A stretch of 64,000 nucleotides of DNA from JAITMY01 sp031553765 (GTDB taxonomy: Bacteria > Bacteroidota > Bacteroidia > Bacteroidales > UBA932): the NCBI GenBank assembly GCA_031553765.1, contig JAVBKY010000004.1:62001-126000 (forward strand). Direction: 5' to 3'. Under the pieces are notes generated by a model. It saw only the letters and a program-made list of their open reading frames with translations. It had not been told where the DNA came from and did not search any database. How positions within the stretch are numbered: position 1 is the first letter of the stretch; every line of letters begins with the position of its first letter. The position numbers and the translations under genes were made by a program. Shown one piece after another: positions 9,559-19,600 of the stretch.

Positions 9559-9585
9559 GCGTTATAATAAGTCTCTCTTTGTAGG

Positions 9586-10233
9586 CTACTTTTCAATCAA
9601 CTCCTTGTTGCGGGCACGCTGTACCCAAATAATTATACCAAGAATAATGAGCGCCATCGGTGGCAAAATAATCAAGCCGTTGTTGGCATACACGCCGCCA
9701 TTTTCAATATAAAAACTCTCGGGAATTACACGATAGCCCCACAGCGTGCCGGAGCCCAACAGCTCACGAATAAAACCTACAATAACTAAAATTATACCAT
9801 ACCCCAAACCATTACCAATACCATCAATAAATGAAGGCCAGGGCTTATTGGCCATGGCAAATGCCTCAAGGCGTCCCATCACAATGCAGTTGGTAATGAT
9901 AAGTCCCACAAAAACCGACAGCTGCTTACTCACATCGTAGGCAAAAGCTTGCAGCACCTGGTCAACTAATATTACAAGTAACGATACAACAACCAGCTGT
10001 ACTATAATACGTATGCGGTTGGGAATAGTATTGCGCATCAGCGATATTATCAAGTTTGATACGCCTACCACTACCGTTACCGATATGGCCATTACTACGG
10101 CCGGCTCCAACTTTACCGTCACAGCCAGCGCAGAGCATATACCCAATACCAGCACCGTAACAGGATTGTTGCGCCCCAGCGGACCGGTGAGCAACTTCAT
10201 GTTTTTTGCCGAGAATAAAGGTTCTTTTTCCAT
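9586..10233 (-). CDS. nqrD: Na+-translocating NADH:quinone reductase subunit D
   Basis: A 215-residue integral membrane protein paralogous to NqrE, with about six helices. GPLGRNNPVTVLVLGICSAL at the N-terminus and GLIITNCIVMGRLEAFAM in the centre are diagnostic, and both supply the cysteines of the shared intramembrane iron site. It pairs with NqrE in the Na+ channel region of the complex. The start at 10233 gives the usual family length and follows nqrC by 23 nt. Confidence 0.96.
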   Translation of the reverse strand: MEKEPLFSAKNMKLLTGPLGRNNPVTVLVLGICSALAVTVKLEPAVVMAISVTVVVGVSNLIISLMRNTIPNRIRIIVQLVVVSLLVILVDQVLQAFAYDVSKQLSVFVGLIITNCIVMGRLEAFAMANKPWPSFIDGIGNGLGYGIILVIVGFIRELLGSGTLWGYRVIPESFYIENGGVYANNGLIILPPMALIILGIIIWVQRARNKELIEK

Positions 10234-10256
10234 GTATGTTCGTTTTACAACTTTAT

Positions 10257-11198
10257 CTAATTAATCGAATCGGGTATACTATTTTCCGATTGCGGTAAGG
10301 GAAGCACTTGATGCTGCTCCTCCTCATGCTTCTCTTGCTCTATTGGAGCAGCCGAAGCCGCTTCCTGCTCGGGCTCTTCTACCACTTGTACGGGTGCCGG
10401 CTTAGGAGCCACCGGCCTTACTATTGGCTTTTCCGGCTCGGTTAGCACCTCCTCCTTTACCTCTTGACGCTGCTGCTGCTTTTCCTCCTTAAAGTAGCTC
10501 AGGTAGCTACTGAGTGAGGTCTGCAACATAGCCTCAAGTCCTTGGCTGGTAATGGTACCACCGGAAATAGCATCTACCTCATGTTGCTTACCCTGTGTGC
10601 CTCCACCTTTAACTACCTTAATAGAGGTAAAAGTTGAAGCCTCAAAAATTTGTTTACCCACAAACTGCTCTTGAAATGCGGAGGTAGAAATTTCAGCACC
10701 TAAGCCGGGAGTTTCACCCTTGTGATCAAATACCACACCACATATTGTGCTGTAGTCATCCTGCAAGGCCACGTAGCCCCAAAGAGGCCCCCACAGCCCG
10801 GTGCCTCGCACAGGAAGGATATACTTTTTTGTACCATCATCGTCCGTGCATACAAATACGGGTAACTTACGATCGGCTACGGGCTTTGCCACTTCCTCCT
10901 CAAGGCTAACCCCAAACGCATCGCCATCCACCCTTGCTCCCAGCGAGTTTACAATAATACTCTCGGTAATATACTTGGCGTATTCGTCCTCAATATACTG
11001 AGCTTTGTTTTTTGCGTTCTTTACATCGGTTGCCTTCTGCACCGAACGCAGTATGCTTTGCTTTTTCTCTACCTCAACATTCTTCTGCTGAAAGGGTTTC
11101 AACGTAATAGAGGCAATGGCCAACACCGCCGCAACCAAAACCACGAGTGCTATGGAGTATAGAAAAATGTACTTGTTACTTTCCTTATTCATGTTCAT
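10257..11198 (-). CDS. nqrC: Na+-translocating NADH:quinone reductase subunit C with long acidic C-terminal tail
   Basis: A 313-residue protein with one N-terminal membrane helix (residues 11-33) and a periplasmic FMN-binding domain. The flavinylation site is in VDAISGGTITS, with Thr215 expected to carry covalent FMN added by an ApbE-type transferase. GETPGLGAEI is also conserved. The family core ends near residue 238. From there to 313 the chain is a low-complexity tail rich in Gln, Glu and Pro, which is not part of the usual NqrC. It starts 7 nt after nqrB, and a second ATG two codons on is possible. Confidence 0.94.
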   Translation of the reverse strand: MNMNKESNKYIFLYSIALVVLVAAVLAIASITLKPFQQKNVEVEKKQSILRSVQKATDVKNAKNKAQYIEDEYAKYITESIIVNSLGARVDGDAFGVSLEEEVAKPVADRKLPVFVCTDDDGTKKYILPVRGTGLWGPLWGYVALQDDYSTICGVVFDHKGETPGLGAEISTSAFQEQFVGKQIFEASTFTSIKVVKGGGTQGKQHEVDAISGGTITSQGLEAMLQTSLSSYLSYFKEEKQQQRQEVKEEVLTEPEKPIVRPVAPKPAPVQVVEEPEQEAASAAPIEQEKHEEEQHQVLPLPQSENSIPDSIN

Positions 11199-11205
11199 CG
11201 TATAT

Positions 11206-12378
11206 TTACGCCTTTTGTATTTTTACCTGCGCACGTTTTAGCCTGCGCTTAATGTTACCCTGTACTACAAAGTAGTCAATAAGGGGGGCAAACGCGTTCA
11301 TCAGTAGTATAGCCAGCATCATTCCTTCGGGATAGGCGGGGTTGAGCACACGAATAATTACCGCCATTATACCTATCAGAAATCCGTAAATCCACTTGCC
11401 CTTGTTGGTTTGCGATGCCGTTACGGGGTCGGTAGCCATAAACACCGCGCCAAAGGCAAAGCCACCCATAATGAGGTGAAGGTAAGCCGGCATATCCATG
11501 TAGGCACCGGAACCAGCCAAGTTAAACAGCAAGCCTGTGAGGAAACCTCCCGCTACAACCGACAGCATAATACGCCAACTACCCACTCCAGTAAATATAA
11601 GAATGGCTGCACCAATAAGAATGGCAAGTGTAGAGGTTTCACCTATGGAGCCGGGAATAGTACCAAAGAACATGTGCTGCGCATCCATGGCAGAGAAGGG
11701 CAAGTCACCCATCATGGCTTTTGCCAGCGGTGTTGCTCCCGAAAAACCGTCAACTACTCCTTCGCCTTTTGAGAGGCCCGCAATCCAAATAGTATCGCCC
11801 GAAATAAATGAGGGATAGGAGAAGAACACAAAGGCACGCGCCAGCAGCGCAGGGTTAAATATGTTCATGCCGGTACCACCAAATACTTCCTTGCCTATGA
11901 TTACCGCAAAGGCCGTAGCCAGCGCCAGCATCCACAACGGCAAGTCGGCAGGCATAACCATGGGTATGAGCAACCCCGAAACCAAAAAACCTTCGTTAAC
12001 CTCGTGCCCACGAATTTGTGCCGCCACAAATTCAATACCCAACCCTACCACATACGACACCACTATCATAGGCAGCACCCTGAAAAAGCCGAACCAAAAT
12101 ACCCCCCAGAAACCTACTTCCTGATTTACTGAAAGAAAGTGCTGGTAGCCTACATTCCACATGCCAAATAGCAATGCGGGTAGCAACGCTATGATAACTA
12201 CAGTCATGGTACGCTTGGTATCAATAGCATCGCGAATATGCGCACCTTTGGTAGTTACGGTTTTTGGTACAAACAAAAAAGTTTCAAAAGCGTCAAATGT
12301 TGAATGTAAGAAGTGCAACTTGCCCTCCTTTTCAAAATTTGGCTTAATACTATCAACAATTTTTCTAAGTGCGTTCAT
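11206..12378 (-). CDS. nqrB: Na+-translocating NADH:quinone reductase subunit B
   Basis: A 390-residue multi-helix membrane subunit. DGFSGATPLAKAM near residue 210 holds the Thr216 that carries covalent FMN in this family, and NIFNPALLARAF is a second conserved stretch. NqrB binds riboflavin and quinone and forms the main Na+ path. It is second in the operon, 39 nt after nqrA. Confidence 0.96.
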   Translation of the reverse strand: MNALRKIVDSIKPNFEKEGKLHFLHSTFDAFETFLFVPKTVTTKGAHIRDAIDTKRTMTVVIIALLPALLFGMWNVGYQHFLSVNQEVGFWGVFWFGFFRVLPMIVVSYVVGLGIEFVAAQIRGHEVNEGFLVSGLLIPMVMPADLPLWMLALATAFAVIIGKEVFGGTGMNIFNPALLARAFVFFSYPSFISGDTIWIAGLSKGEGVVDGFSGATPLAKAMMGDLPFSAMDAQHMFFGTIPGSIGETSTLAILIGAAILIFTGVGSWRIMLSVVAGGFLTGLLFNLAGSGAYMDMPAYLHLIMGGFAFGAVFMATDPVTASQTNKGKWIYGFLIGIMAVIIRVLNPAYPEGMMLAILLMNAFAPLIDYFVVQGNIKRRLKRAQVKIQKA

Positions 12379-12417
12379 TTATCCGGTCTTGAATTTGAAA
12401 TTTGGAATTTGAGATTT

Positions 12418-13779
12418 TTACGACATTTCCGTAATCATCAGGTTAATGCCCTTACGCAAAATCTCCTGCACATCAGCTTTTGAAGTACATACAAACTCAC
12501 ACAGCGCAAGGTCTTCCTCTACTACTTCATAAATGCCCAGCTGCTCCATTTTCTCCACATCACCTGCAAGTATGGCCTTAATCAGGTACACGGGGTAAAT
12601 ATCCATTGGGAGTACTTTTTCATACTGGCCTGTAACAGTAAAAGCACGATGTCCACCATTGAGGTTAGTATCGAGCTTATAGCGCTTGCCCGGCATAAGC
12701 CAGGAGAAGTAGGTATGCGAAAGGCTGAACTTGGAGAAGCGCGGCATCATCCAACCAAAGGCTTCGTAGTAGTCACCTTCGGGTATAACAGTAACTTCGT
12801 TATGGTAGAAACCCAAATGACCACAGGGCCCCACGTTAACTCCCGTAAGCACGTTGCCACTTATTACACGACGACTTTTACCCTCGGGAATATCATGCAT
12901 GAACTCCGCCAGACCGCTTAATGATGCACCGGCAATCATACGATAGTAGCGGGGCTTTTTTACTTCTGAGCCCACCAAAGCAACCACCTTTGACACATCG
13001 TACACACCGTTGGCAAACAATCGACCAAGCGCAATAACGTGCTGCGGCGAAATAGTCCACACGGTTTCACCCTTGTTGATGGGGTCAATATGGTGAATTT
13101 GCACACCTACGTTACCCACCGGATGTGCGCCTTTGAAGCGATGAATTTCCACACTCTTGGCACGCTCAAACGTGTTATTAGCAGGATAATCGGCACAAAG
13201 TGACAGGTATACTTTGCCCGGTGTCAACTTTTTCAAAACATCAATACCCTTTTGGAAAAGCACGCCCTCACCGTTAACCAAATAGTCGGCATCAGCAGCC
13301 AGAGGCGCAGAGTCGAAACCTGAGATAAAAATGGCCTTGGGAGTAACCTGAGGATTGGCCAACACGCCATAGGGGCGTTGCACCAAAAAAGGCCATGCGC
13401 CCGACTTGAGCATCAACTCCACCACCTCCTCGCGCGAGGCTTTGTCTAAATCAGGAGCTACAAAAGCTTCAGACTCAACCTGCTCATTAGGGGTAATAAT
13501 CACCTCCAGAATTTTACGGCGCTCACCACGATTTATGATGCTTAGCATGCCGCTTACGGGTGATGCAAAAACTATTTCGGGTTTATACTTATCACAAAAC
13601 ACCGGAGTGCCGGCCTTAAGAATAGCCCCTTCAGCAACTAACATTTTAGGCGTAAGCCCATGAAAATCAGAAGGTTTTATAGAGTAAGAAAGTGGAGAGG
13701 AGCATTTGGGCAGCACCTTTTCGGGAAGTCCCTCCAACTTTATATCTAACCCCTTGTTCAGTTTGATTACTTGTGACAT
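12418..13779 (-). CDS. nqrA: Na+-translocating NADH:quinone reductase subunit A
   Basis: A 453-residue cytoplasmic subunit. SQVIKLNKGLDIKLEG at the N-terminus, HPVGNVGVQIHHIDP and VGPCGHLGFYHNE are family signatures. NqrA lacks a cofactor and contacts NqrB at the quinone site. The ATG at 13779 is chosen because the preceding ten in-frame residues do not fit and the promoter box at 13820-13827 leaves a 33-nt leader to it. It is the first gene of the six-gene operon that couples NADH oxidation to Na+ export. Confidence 0.95.
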   Translation of the reverse strand: MSQVIKLNKGLDIKLEGLPEKVLPKCSSPLSYSIKPSDFHGLTPKMLVAEGAILKAGTPVFCDKYKPEIVFASPVSGMLSIINRGERRKILEVIITPNEQVESEAFVAPDLDKASREEVVELMLKSGAWPFLVQRPYGVLANPQVTPKAIFISGFDSAPLAADADYLVNGEGVLFQKGIDVLKKLTPGKVYLSLCADYPANNTFERAKSVEIHRFKGAHPVGNVGVQIHHIDPINKGETVWTISPQHVIALGRLFANGVYDVSKVVALVGSEVKKPRYYRMIAGASLSGLAEFMHDIPEGKSRRVISGNVLTGVNVGPCGHLGFYHNEVTVIPEGDYYEAFGWMMPRFSKFSLSHTYFSWLMPGKRYKLDTNLNGGHRAFTVTGQYEKVLPMDIYPVYLIKAILAGDVEKMEQLGIYEVVEEDLALCEFVCTSKADVQEILRKGINLMITEMS

Positions 13780-13819
13780 AAAGAGCTTAAGAGTTTTTAC
13801 TTCTTTCATGAATATCCTA

Positions 13820-13827
13820 CAAAAATA
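13820..13827 (-). promoter_or_regulatory. Promoter -7 box for nqrABCDEF
   Basis: Reads TATTTTTG on the minus strand, matching TAnnTTTG, about 40 nt upstream of the chosen nqrA start. Confidence 0.55.
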
Positions 13828-14030
13828 CTATATTTTACTTAAAAAAACTATAGCTTTACAACAGACTTTGCATCATGAAATAAACCTTACAAAGTATGAT
13901 TTTTCGTATCTTATATCTAGCTTAGAGACTTTATTTCACATTTAATCATCTACAACAATCTACTTTTCAATACATTACATAAATAACGTTGATTTTTTAT
14001 CAGATTTTTTTTTGAAAACAAAAAAAAAAT

Positions 14031-14038
14031 CTAATTTT
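14031..14038 (+). promoter_or_regulatory. Promoter -7 box for rho
   Basis: TAATTTTG matches TAnnTTTG and would give a leader of roughly 145 nt before rho. A long leader is compatible with the autoregulation known for rho in other bacteria, though nothing here proves it. Confidence 0.45.
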
Positions 14039-14191
14039 GTCATCTCATTGTACTCCTTCGAGGCGCCTCCTGCTTCAAGTTAAATCACTCCGCTTTTTTG
14101 ACATTTTTTAATTTCCCATAAATCAACTACGTTTTTGCGTACCTTATTGGTATGGCAAATCATTTTGTATTATTAATCTAAAAAACCATTT

Positions 14192-15943
14192 ATGTACGAC
14201 ATCCAAGCCCTTAACGGCAAGTCGTTGGAAGAGTTGCAGGATATTGCACTCCAATTGAACATTAAAAAGGCAAACCTACCCAAGGAAGACTTGGTTTACA
14301 AAATTCTTGATGAACAGGCCGTACAAGGCCCCAAGAAAAATCCCGAAAACCAAGCGCCCGCAACAGAAAACGCCCAACCCCGCCAACGGCGCGGCGCAGA
14401 TGCTCCTCAAAAACGTGCTAACAACGCTCCGAAAAACACCCCTGAAAACGGAGAGCAAAAACCTCGTGACAAGCGCAACGAAAAGAGCAACGAGAAGAGT
14501 GATCAAAAAACTAATGACCCGCGTCAACGACAGGCTCCCAAAGAGCAACCTGTACGTAAGGGAAGGCCAAAAACAGTAAAAGATAATGCTGTGGAAAAAC
14601 CAGCAGAGGCAGATTTGCTGCTGCCGGTGGATGACGAGCCAATCGTTACCATAGAAGCAAGCGCATCTGAGGCTGTATCTGAGGTAGCAGTACAACAGCA
14701 ACCCCAACAACAGGGCAATCCTGAACCTCAACAACACCAACCCCAGCAGCAGCCCCGACGCCAAAATGACCGCCAAAACGAGCCACGCGAACGTCAACAA
14801 CAGGAGCGTGAAAAGCGCTACGAGTTTGATACGCTGGTACCCGCAACAGGTACGCTTGAGGTGCTTGCCGATGGCTACGGATTCCTGCGCTCATCGGACT
14901 ACAACTACTTGCCTTCACCTGATGATATTTACGTTTCGCAATCGCAAATAAAGTTGTTCGGGCTGAAAACGGGCGATACCGTAACCGGAAATATTCGTCC
15001 GCCAAAGGATAACGAAAAGTTCTTCCCGCTGGTAAAGGTGGGTTCCATTAACGGACGCGACCCCGAATACATTCGCGATCGCGAACCATTTGACTACCTC
15101 ACTCCCCTATTCCCCAACGAGAAATTCAACATTACAGGTAACGGGCACAACAACCTTTCAACCCGCGTGGTGGATATGTTTGCACCTATAGGTAAAGGAC
15201 AGCGTGGACTGATTGTTGCTCAACCCAAAACAGGTAAAACTGTTTTGCTGAAGGACATTGCCAACGCTATTGCCGCCAACCACCCCGAGGTGTACATGAT
15301 AATGCTGCTCATTGACGAGCGCCCCGAGGAGGTTACCGACATGCAGCGCAGCGTGCGCGCGGAGGTAGTTGCTTCTACCTTTGACGAGCCTGCCGAGCGT
15401 CACGTAAAGGTTGCCAACATTGTCCTTGAAAAGGCAAAGCGTATGGTAGAGTGCGGTCACGATGTGGTGATTGTACTTGACTCTATTACCCGTTTGGCAC
15501 GTGCCTTCAATACCGTACAACCCGCATCGGGTAAGGTATTGAGTGGTGGTGTGGATGCTAATGCATTGCATAAACCCAAACGCTTTTTCGGTGCCGCACG
15601 TAACATTGAAAACGGCGGTTCTCTCACCATACTTGCTACCGCGCTCATTGAAACGGGTTCAAAGATGGACGAAGTTATTTTTGAGGAATTCAAGGGTACG
15701 GGTAACATGGAGTTGCAGCTCGACCGCAAGCTATCCAACAAGCGCGTATTCCCTGCTGTAGATGTAACATTGAGCAGTACACGCCGCGACGACCTGCTGG
15801 TAGATAAGGATGTGCTGAGCCGAATTTGGGTGATGCGCAACTACCTATCGGATATGAACTCGGTAGAGGCAATGGAGTTTATGCGTAACCGCTTGCTGAA
15901 GACTTCGAGTAATGAGGAGTTTTTGGCAACGATGAATGACTAA
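14192..15943 (+). CDS. rho: Transcription termination factor Rho with large disordered insert
   Basis: A 583-residue hexameric RNA helicase that ends transcripts. A Rho_N-type region covers residues 6-43 (LNGKSLEELQDIALQLNI). Residues 45-212 are a low-complexity stretch rich in Gln, Asn, Arg, Lys and Pro. The cold-shock-like RNA-binding domain spans about 220-285 (GTLEVLADGYGFLRSSDYNY). The ATPase follows with Walker A in VAQPKTGKT near 340, LIDERPEEVTDM, and the Q- and R-loop parts. E. coli Rho has 419 residues, so the excess is almost entirely the insert. A terminator lies downstream. Confidence 0.96.
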   Translation: MYDIQALNGKSLEELQDIALQLNIKKANLPKEDLVYKILDEQAVQGPKKNPENQAPATENAQPRQRRGADAPQKRANNAPKNTPENGEQKPRDKRNEKSNEKSDQKTNDPRQRQAPKEQPVRKGRPKTVKDNAVEKPAEADLLLPVDDEPIVTIEASASEAVSEVAVQQQPQQQGNPEPQQHQPQQQPRRQNDRQNEPRERQQQEREKRYEFDTLVPATGTLEVLADGYGFLRSSDYNYLPSPDDIYVSQSQIKLFGLKTGDTVTGNIRPPKDNEKFFPLVKVGSINGRDPEYIRDREPFDYLTPLFPNEKFNITGNGHNNLSTRVVDMFAPIGKGQRGLIVAQPKTGKTVLLKDIANAIAANHPEVYMIMLLIDERPEEVTDMQRSVRAEVVASTFDEPAERHVKVANIVLEKAKRMVECGHDVVIVLDSITRLARAFNTVQPASGKVLSGGVDANALHKPKRFFGAARNIENGGSLTILATALIETGSKMDEVIFEEFKGTGNMELQLDRKLSNKRVFPAVDVTLSSTRRDDLLVDKDVLSRIWVMRNYLSDMNSVEAMEFMRNRLLKTSSNEEFLATMND

Positions 15944-15999
15944 AGATTAGCACACAGATAACGCTGATATTACGGATAAACATTGATAATATTTTTGTT

Positions 16000-16027
16000 A
16001 AGCCGAGGTTCCGACCTCGGCTTTTTT
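16000..16027 (+). terminator. Rho-independent terminator after rho
   Basis: Stem aagccgaggt (16000-16009) with acctcggctt (16014-16023), tetraloop tccg, followed by a T-run. Confidence 0.88.
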
Positions 16028-16044
16028 GTAAGTTGCAATTTCAT

Positions 16045-16450
16045 TGCCGTTCGCTTTCTTTTTCTGTCACTTTGGCTTGACCCAAAGTAACCAAAAGTCA
16101 AGACCGAACGATGCTTCAACCCGCCACGTGCAAAACTGCATTTCGCGTCTCATACGACGCTCATAGTTTTGCTACGCTCTTGCTCGCACCGGCCCGCCAT
16201 TCGGTCTGGCCAACACACGCAAACGCACAAACCCAAGAGGGGGCAAGCGTGATAGCCATTTTGCCGTAAGGCAATAAGGCGGCATAAGCTTTGTAGGTGG
16301 GGTACCCGCAGGGTGCCGCGGCGTAAAACAAAATGCTGTTTGAGCGAAGCGAGTTCATTTTGTTTAGCCAAGCAAGCCCGTAGCGGGTCGCCGAGAAGCT
16401 AAGCCGCGAGTTTTTTTGTTACTTTTTTTGTCCGTCAAAAAAAGTAAGAT
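16045..16450. repeat. Intergenic repeat-like region with complementary ends
   Basis: No credible gene. The left part (about 16075-16105, around cccaaagtaaccaaaagtc) and the right part (about 16410-16450, T-runs around gttactttttttgtc and a final aaaaaaagtaa) are imperfect inverted copies. The inner sequence is GC-richer with several short palindromes such as gtaccc/gggtgc. Sequences of this style recur between genes in Bacteroidota; copy number here is one. Confidence 0.45.
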
Positions 16451-16542
16451 GAATAACGACTATTTCGTGTGCGCAAACGAAACCGCAAAATACAACAATT
16501 CAATATGTTGCATTTTATTTTTAAGCTAAAAATACTTTATCA

Positions 16543-16573
16543 TTGGAAACCGCAAAAAAAATCGCTATTTTTG
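16543..16573 (+). promoter_or_regulatory. Promoter for nifJ
   Basis: TTG at 16543-16545, then 20 nt, then TATTTTTG at 16566-16573. This is a full match to the Bacteroidota TTG/TAnnTTTG arrangement, 65 nt before the nifJ start. Confidence 0.65.
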
Positions 16574-16637
16574 TTGGTTCAAACGCAAAAAAGCAAATTA
16601 ATTAAATCATTTTATAACCTTAACCAATTATCAGAAA

Positions 16638-19600
16638 ATGGCGAAAGAAAAAAAGTTCATTACCTGCGATGGTAACTACGCTGCGGCGCACGTGGCGTAC
16701 ATGTTCAGCGAGGTAGCCGCTATCTTCCCCATTACCCCGTCATCAACCATGGCGGAGTATGTGGACGAGTGGGCTGCATTCGGCAAAAAGAACCTGTTTG
16801 GGGAAACCGTAAAGGTAGCAGAAATGCAGAGTGAGGCCGGTGCTGCAGGTGCCGTTCACGGTTCACTGCAAGCCGGTGCGCTTACCACCACCTTTACTGC
16901 TTCGCAGGGATTGCTGCTTATGATTCCTAATATGTACAAGATTGCCGGTGAACTGCTGCCTTGCGTATTCCACGTATCGGCTCGCGCATTGGCAATGAAC
17001 GCACTTTCAATTTTTGGTGACCACAGCGACGTTATGTCAACCCGCCAAACGGGCTTCGCTATGCTGGCTTCGGGCAGCGTACAGGAAGTTATGGATTTGT
17101 CGGCAGTTGCTCACCTTGCTGCTATTAAGGGTCGCGTACCTTTCACCAGCTTCTTTGACGGCTTCCGTACTTCACACGAAATTCAAAAGATTGAGGCTAT
17201 CGATGGCGAAGACCTCCGCAGCCTGATCGACCAAAAATCGTTGAGCGAATTCCGCCAACGCGCTTTGAACCCCAACGCTCCCGTAACCCGCGGTACCGCG
17301 CAAAACGGTGACGTGTACTTCCAAGCACGCGAGTCGAGCAACCGCTACTACGATGCTATTCCTGATATGGTAGCCGAGTACATGAGCGAAATCAGCAAGA
17401 TTACCGGTCGCGAGTACAAGCCTTTCAACTACTATGGCGCTGCTGATGCGGATAACGTTATCATTGCTATGGGTTCGGTTTGCGATACCATTAAGGAAAC
17501 CATTGACTACATGAACGCTAAAGGCAAAAAGTACGGTGCTATTTTCGTACACCTGTACCGTCCGTTCTCGGCAAAGCACTTCATGGCAGTTATGCCTAAG
17601 ACCGTTAAGCGCATTGCTGTGCTTGACCGCACAAAGGAGCCGGGAGCAAATGGCGAGCCTTTGTACCTCGACGTAAAGGACGTATTCTACGGTCAACCTA
17701 ATGCCCCTGTTATTGTAGGCGGTCGCTACGGTTTGTCGTCAAAGGATACCACTCCTGCTATGATTATGGGTGTGTACGAGAACCTTGAGATGGCAGAGCC
17801 TAAGAACCGCTTCACCGTGGGTATTGTGGACGACGTTACCTTCCTGTCGCTTCCGCAAAAGGAAGAGATTAGCCTTGGTAAGGCTGGTACATTTGAGGCA
17901 AAATTCTATGGCTTGGGTTCGGATGGTACCGTGGGTGCCAACAAGAACACCATTAAGATTATTGGTGAAACCACGCCTAAGTACTGCCAGGCATACTTCG
18001 CTTACGACTCTAAAAAGTCAGGCGGATTTACCTGCTCACACTTGCGCTTTGGCGATAGCCCCATCAACTCTCCGTACCTTGTAAATACCCCCGATTTCGT
18101 GGCTTGTCACGTACCTTCGTACCTGACCAAGTACGATATGCTGCGCGGTATTAAGCAAGGTGGCACTTTCCTGCTCAACAGCTTGTGGGATGCCGAGGAA
18201 ACCAAAAAGCGTTTGCCCGATTTCGTTAAGAAAATTTTGGCTGAGAAGAAGGTTAACTTCTACATCATGAACGCTACTGTTATTGCCGAAGAAATTGGTC
18301 TGGGTAACCGCACCAACACCATTCTGCAATCGGCATTCTTCAAGATTGCTAACGTGATTCCTTACGAAAAGGCCGTGGAGCAAATGAAGAAGGCTATTGA
18401 AAAGAGCTACGGTAAGAAGGGTGAGGATGTGGTAAAGAAGAACTACGCGGCTGTTGATCGCGGTGGCGAGATTACCAAGGTGGAAGTTCCTGCCGAATGG
18501 GCAAGCCTTAACGGCACGTTCGAGGCTGACACTGCAAAGCGTCCTGCTCCTGAGTTTGTGAAGAAGATTGCTGACGTGGTGAACGCTCAAATTGGTGATG
18601 ACCTGCCTGTAAGCGCATTCATTGGTCAAGAAGACGGAACCATTCCTTGCGGTACGGCTGCCTACGAAAAGCGCGGTATTGCGGTACACACTCCCGAGTG
18701 GTTGCCCGAAAACTGTATCCAATGTAACCAGTGTGCCTACGTTTGTCCTCACGCTGCCATTCGTCCGTTCCTGCTTAGCGATGCTGAGCTGGCGGCTGCA
18801 GGCGACATGAAGACTATTAAGGGTACTGCTGCATTTAAGGAGTACAACTTCCGCATTCAGGTTACTCCGCTTGACTGTACGGGTTGCGGCAACTGTGCCG
18901 ACATTTGCCCGGGCAACAAGCAAGGTAAGGCGCTTGCCATGAAGTCGCTCGAAAGCCAAATGCCCGAGCAGGCAAAGTTCGACTACCTGCACGCTAACGT
19001 TGGCTACAAGGATACCATTGGCGATAAGTTCCAAAGCGTGAAGACGAGCCAATTCTCTCAACCTTTGTTTGAGTTCTCGGGCGCCTGCATGGGCTGCGGT
19101 GAAACTCCTTACGTTAAGGCTATTACCCAGCTGTACGGCGACCGCATGATGATTGCTAACGCTACAGGTTGTTCGTCAATCTACGGTGGTTCATACCCCG
19201 CATCACCCTACACTACCAACAAGGAGGGCCACGGTCCGGCTTGGGCAAACTCGCTGTTCGAGGATAATGCCGAGTTTGGCATGGGTATGCAATTGGGTGT
19301 TGAAAAATTGCGTGACCGTTTGGAAATTCTAATGACGCAAGGTCAAAGCTGCGACTGCTGCTCTGCCGAAATGAAGGCGCTATTTGCCGAGTGGATTGCT
19401 AACCGTGAAAGCGGCGTAAAGACCCAAGAGATTGCAGCGAAGTTGATACCTATGGTAGAAAAGTGCACCTGCGATACCTGCAAGCAAATTGCCGAACTGA
19501 AAGCATATATTGTTAAGCGCTCACAGTGGATATTTGGTGGTGACGGTTGGGCATACGACATTGGCTACGGTGGCCTTGACCACGTGCTGGCTAGCGGTGA

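Noticed and set aside
14276..14800. 174-codon minus-strand frame opposite the Rho insert
   Set aside because: It arises from the Gln/Asn-rich repeats of the insert and has no start context; the Rho frame is certain.
18036..19061. 341-codon open frame on the minus strand inside nifJ
   Set aside because: It is antisense to the conserved iron-sulfur and central domains of nifJ, and the frame reads as a codon-bias shadow with no family features.
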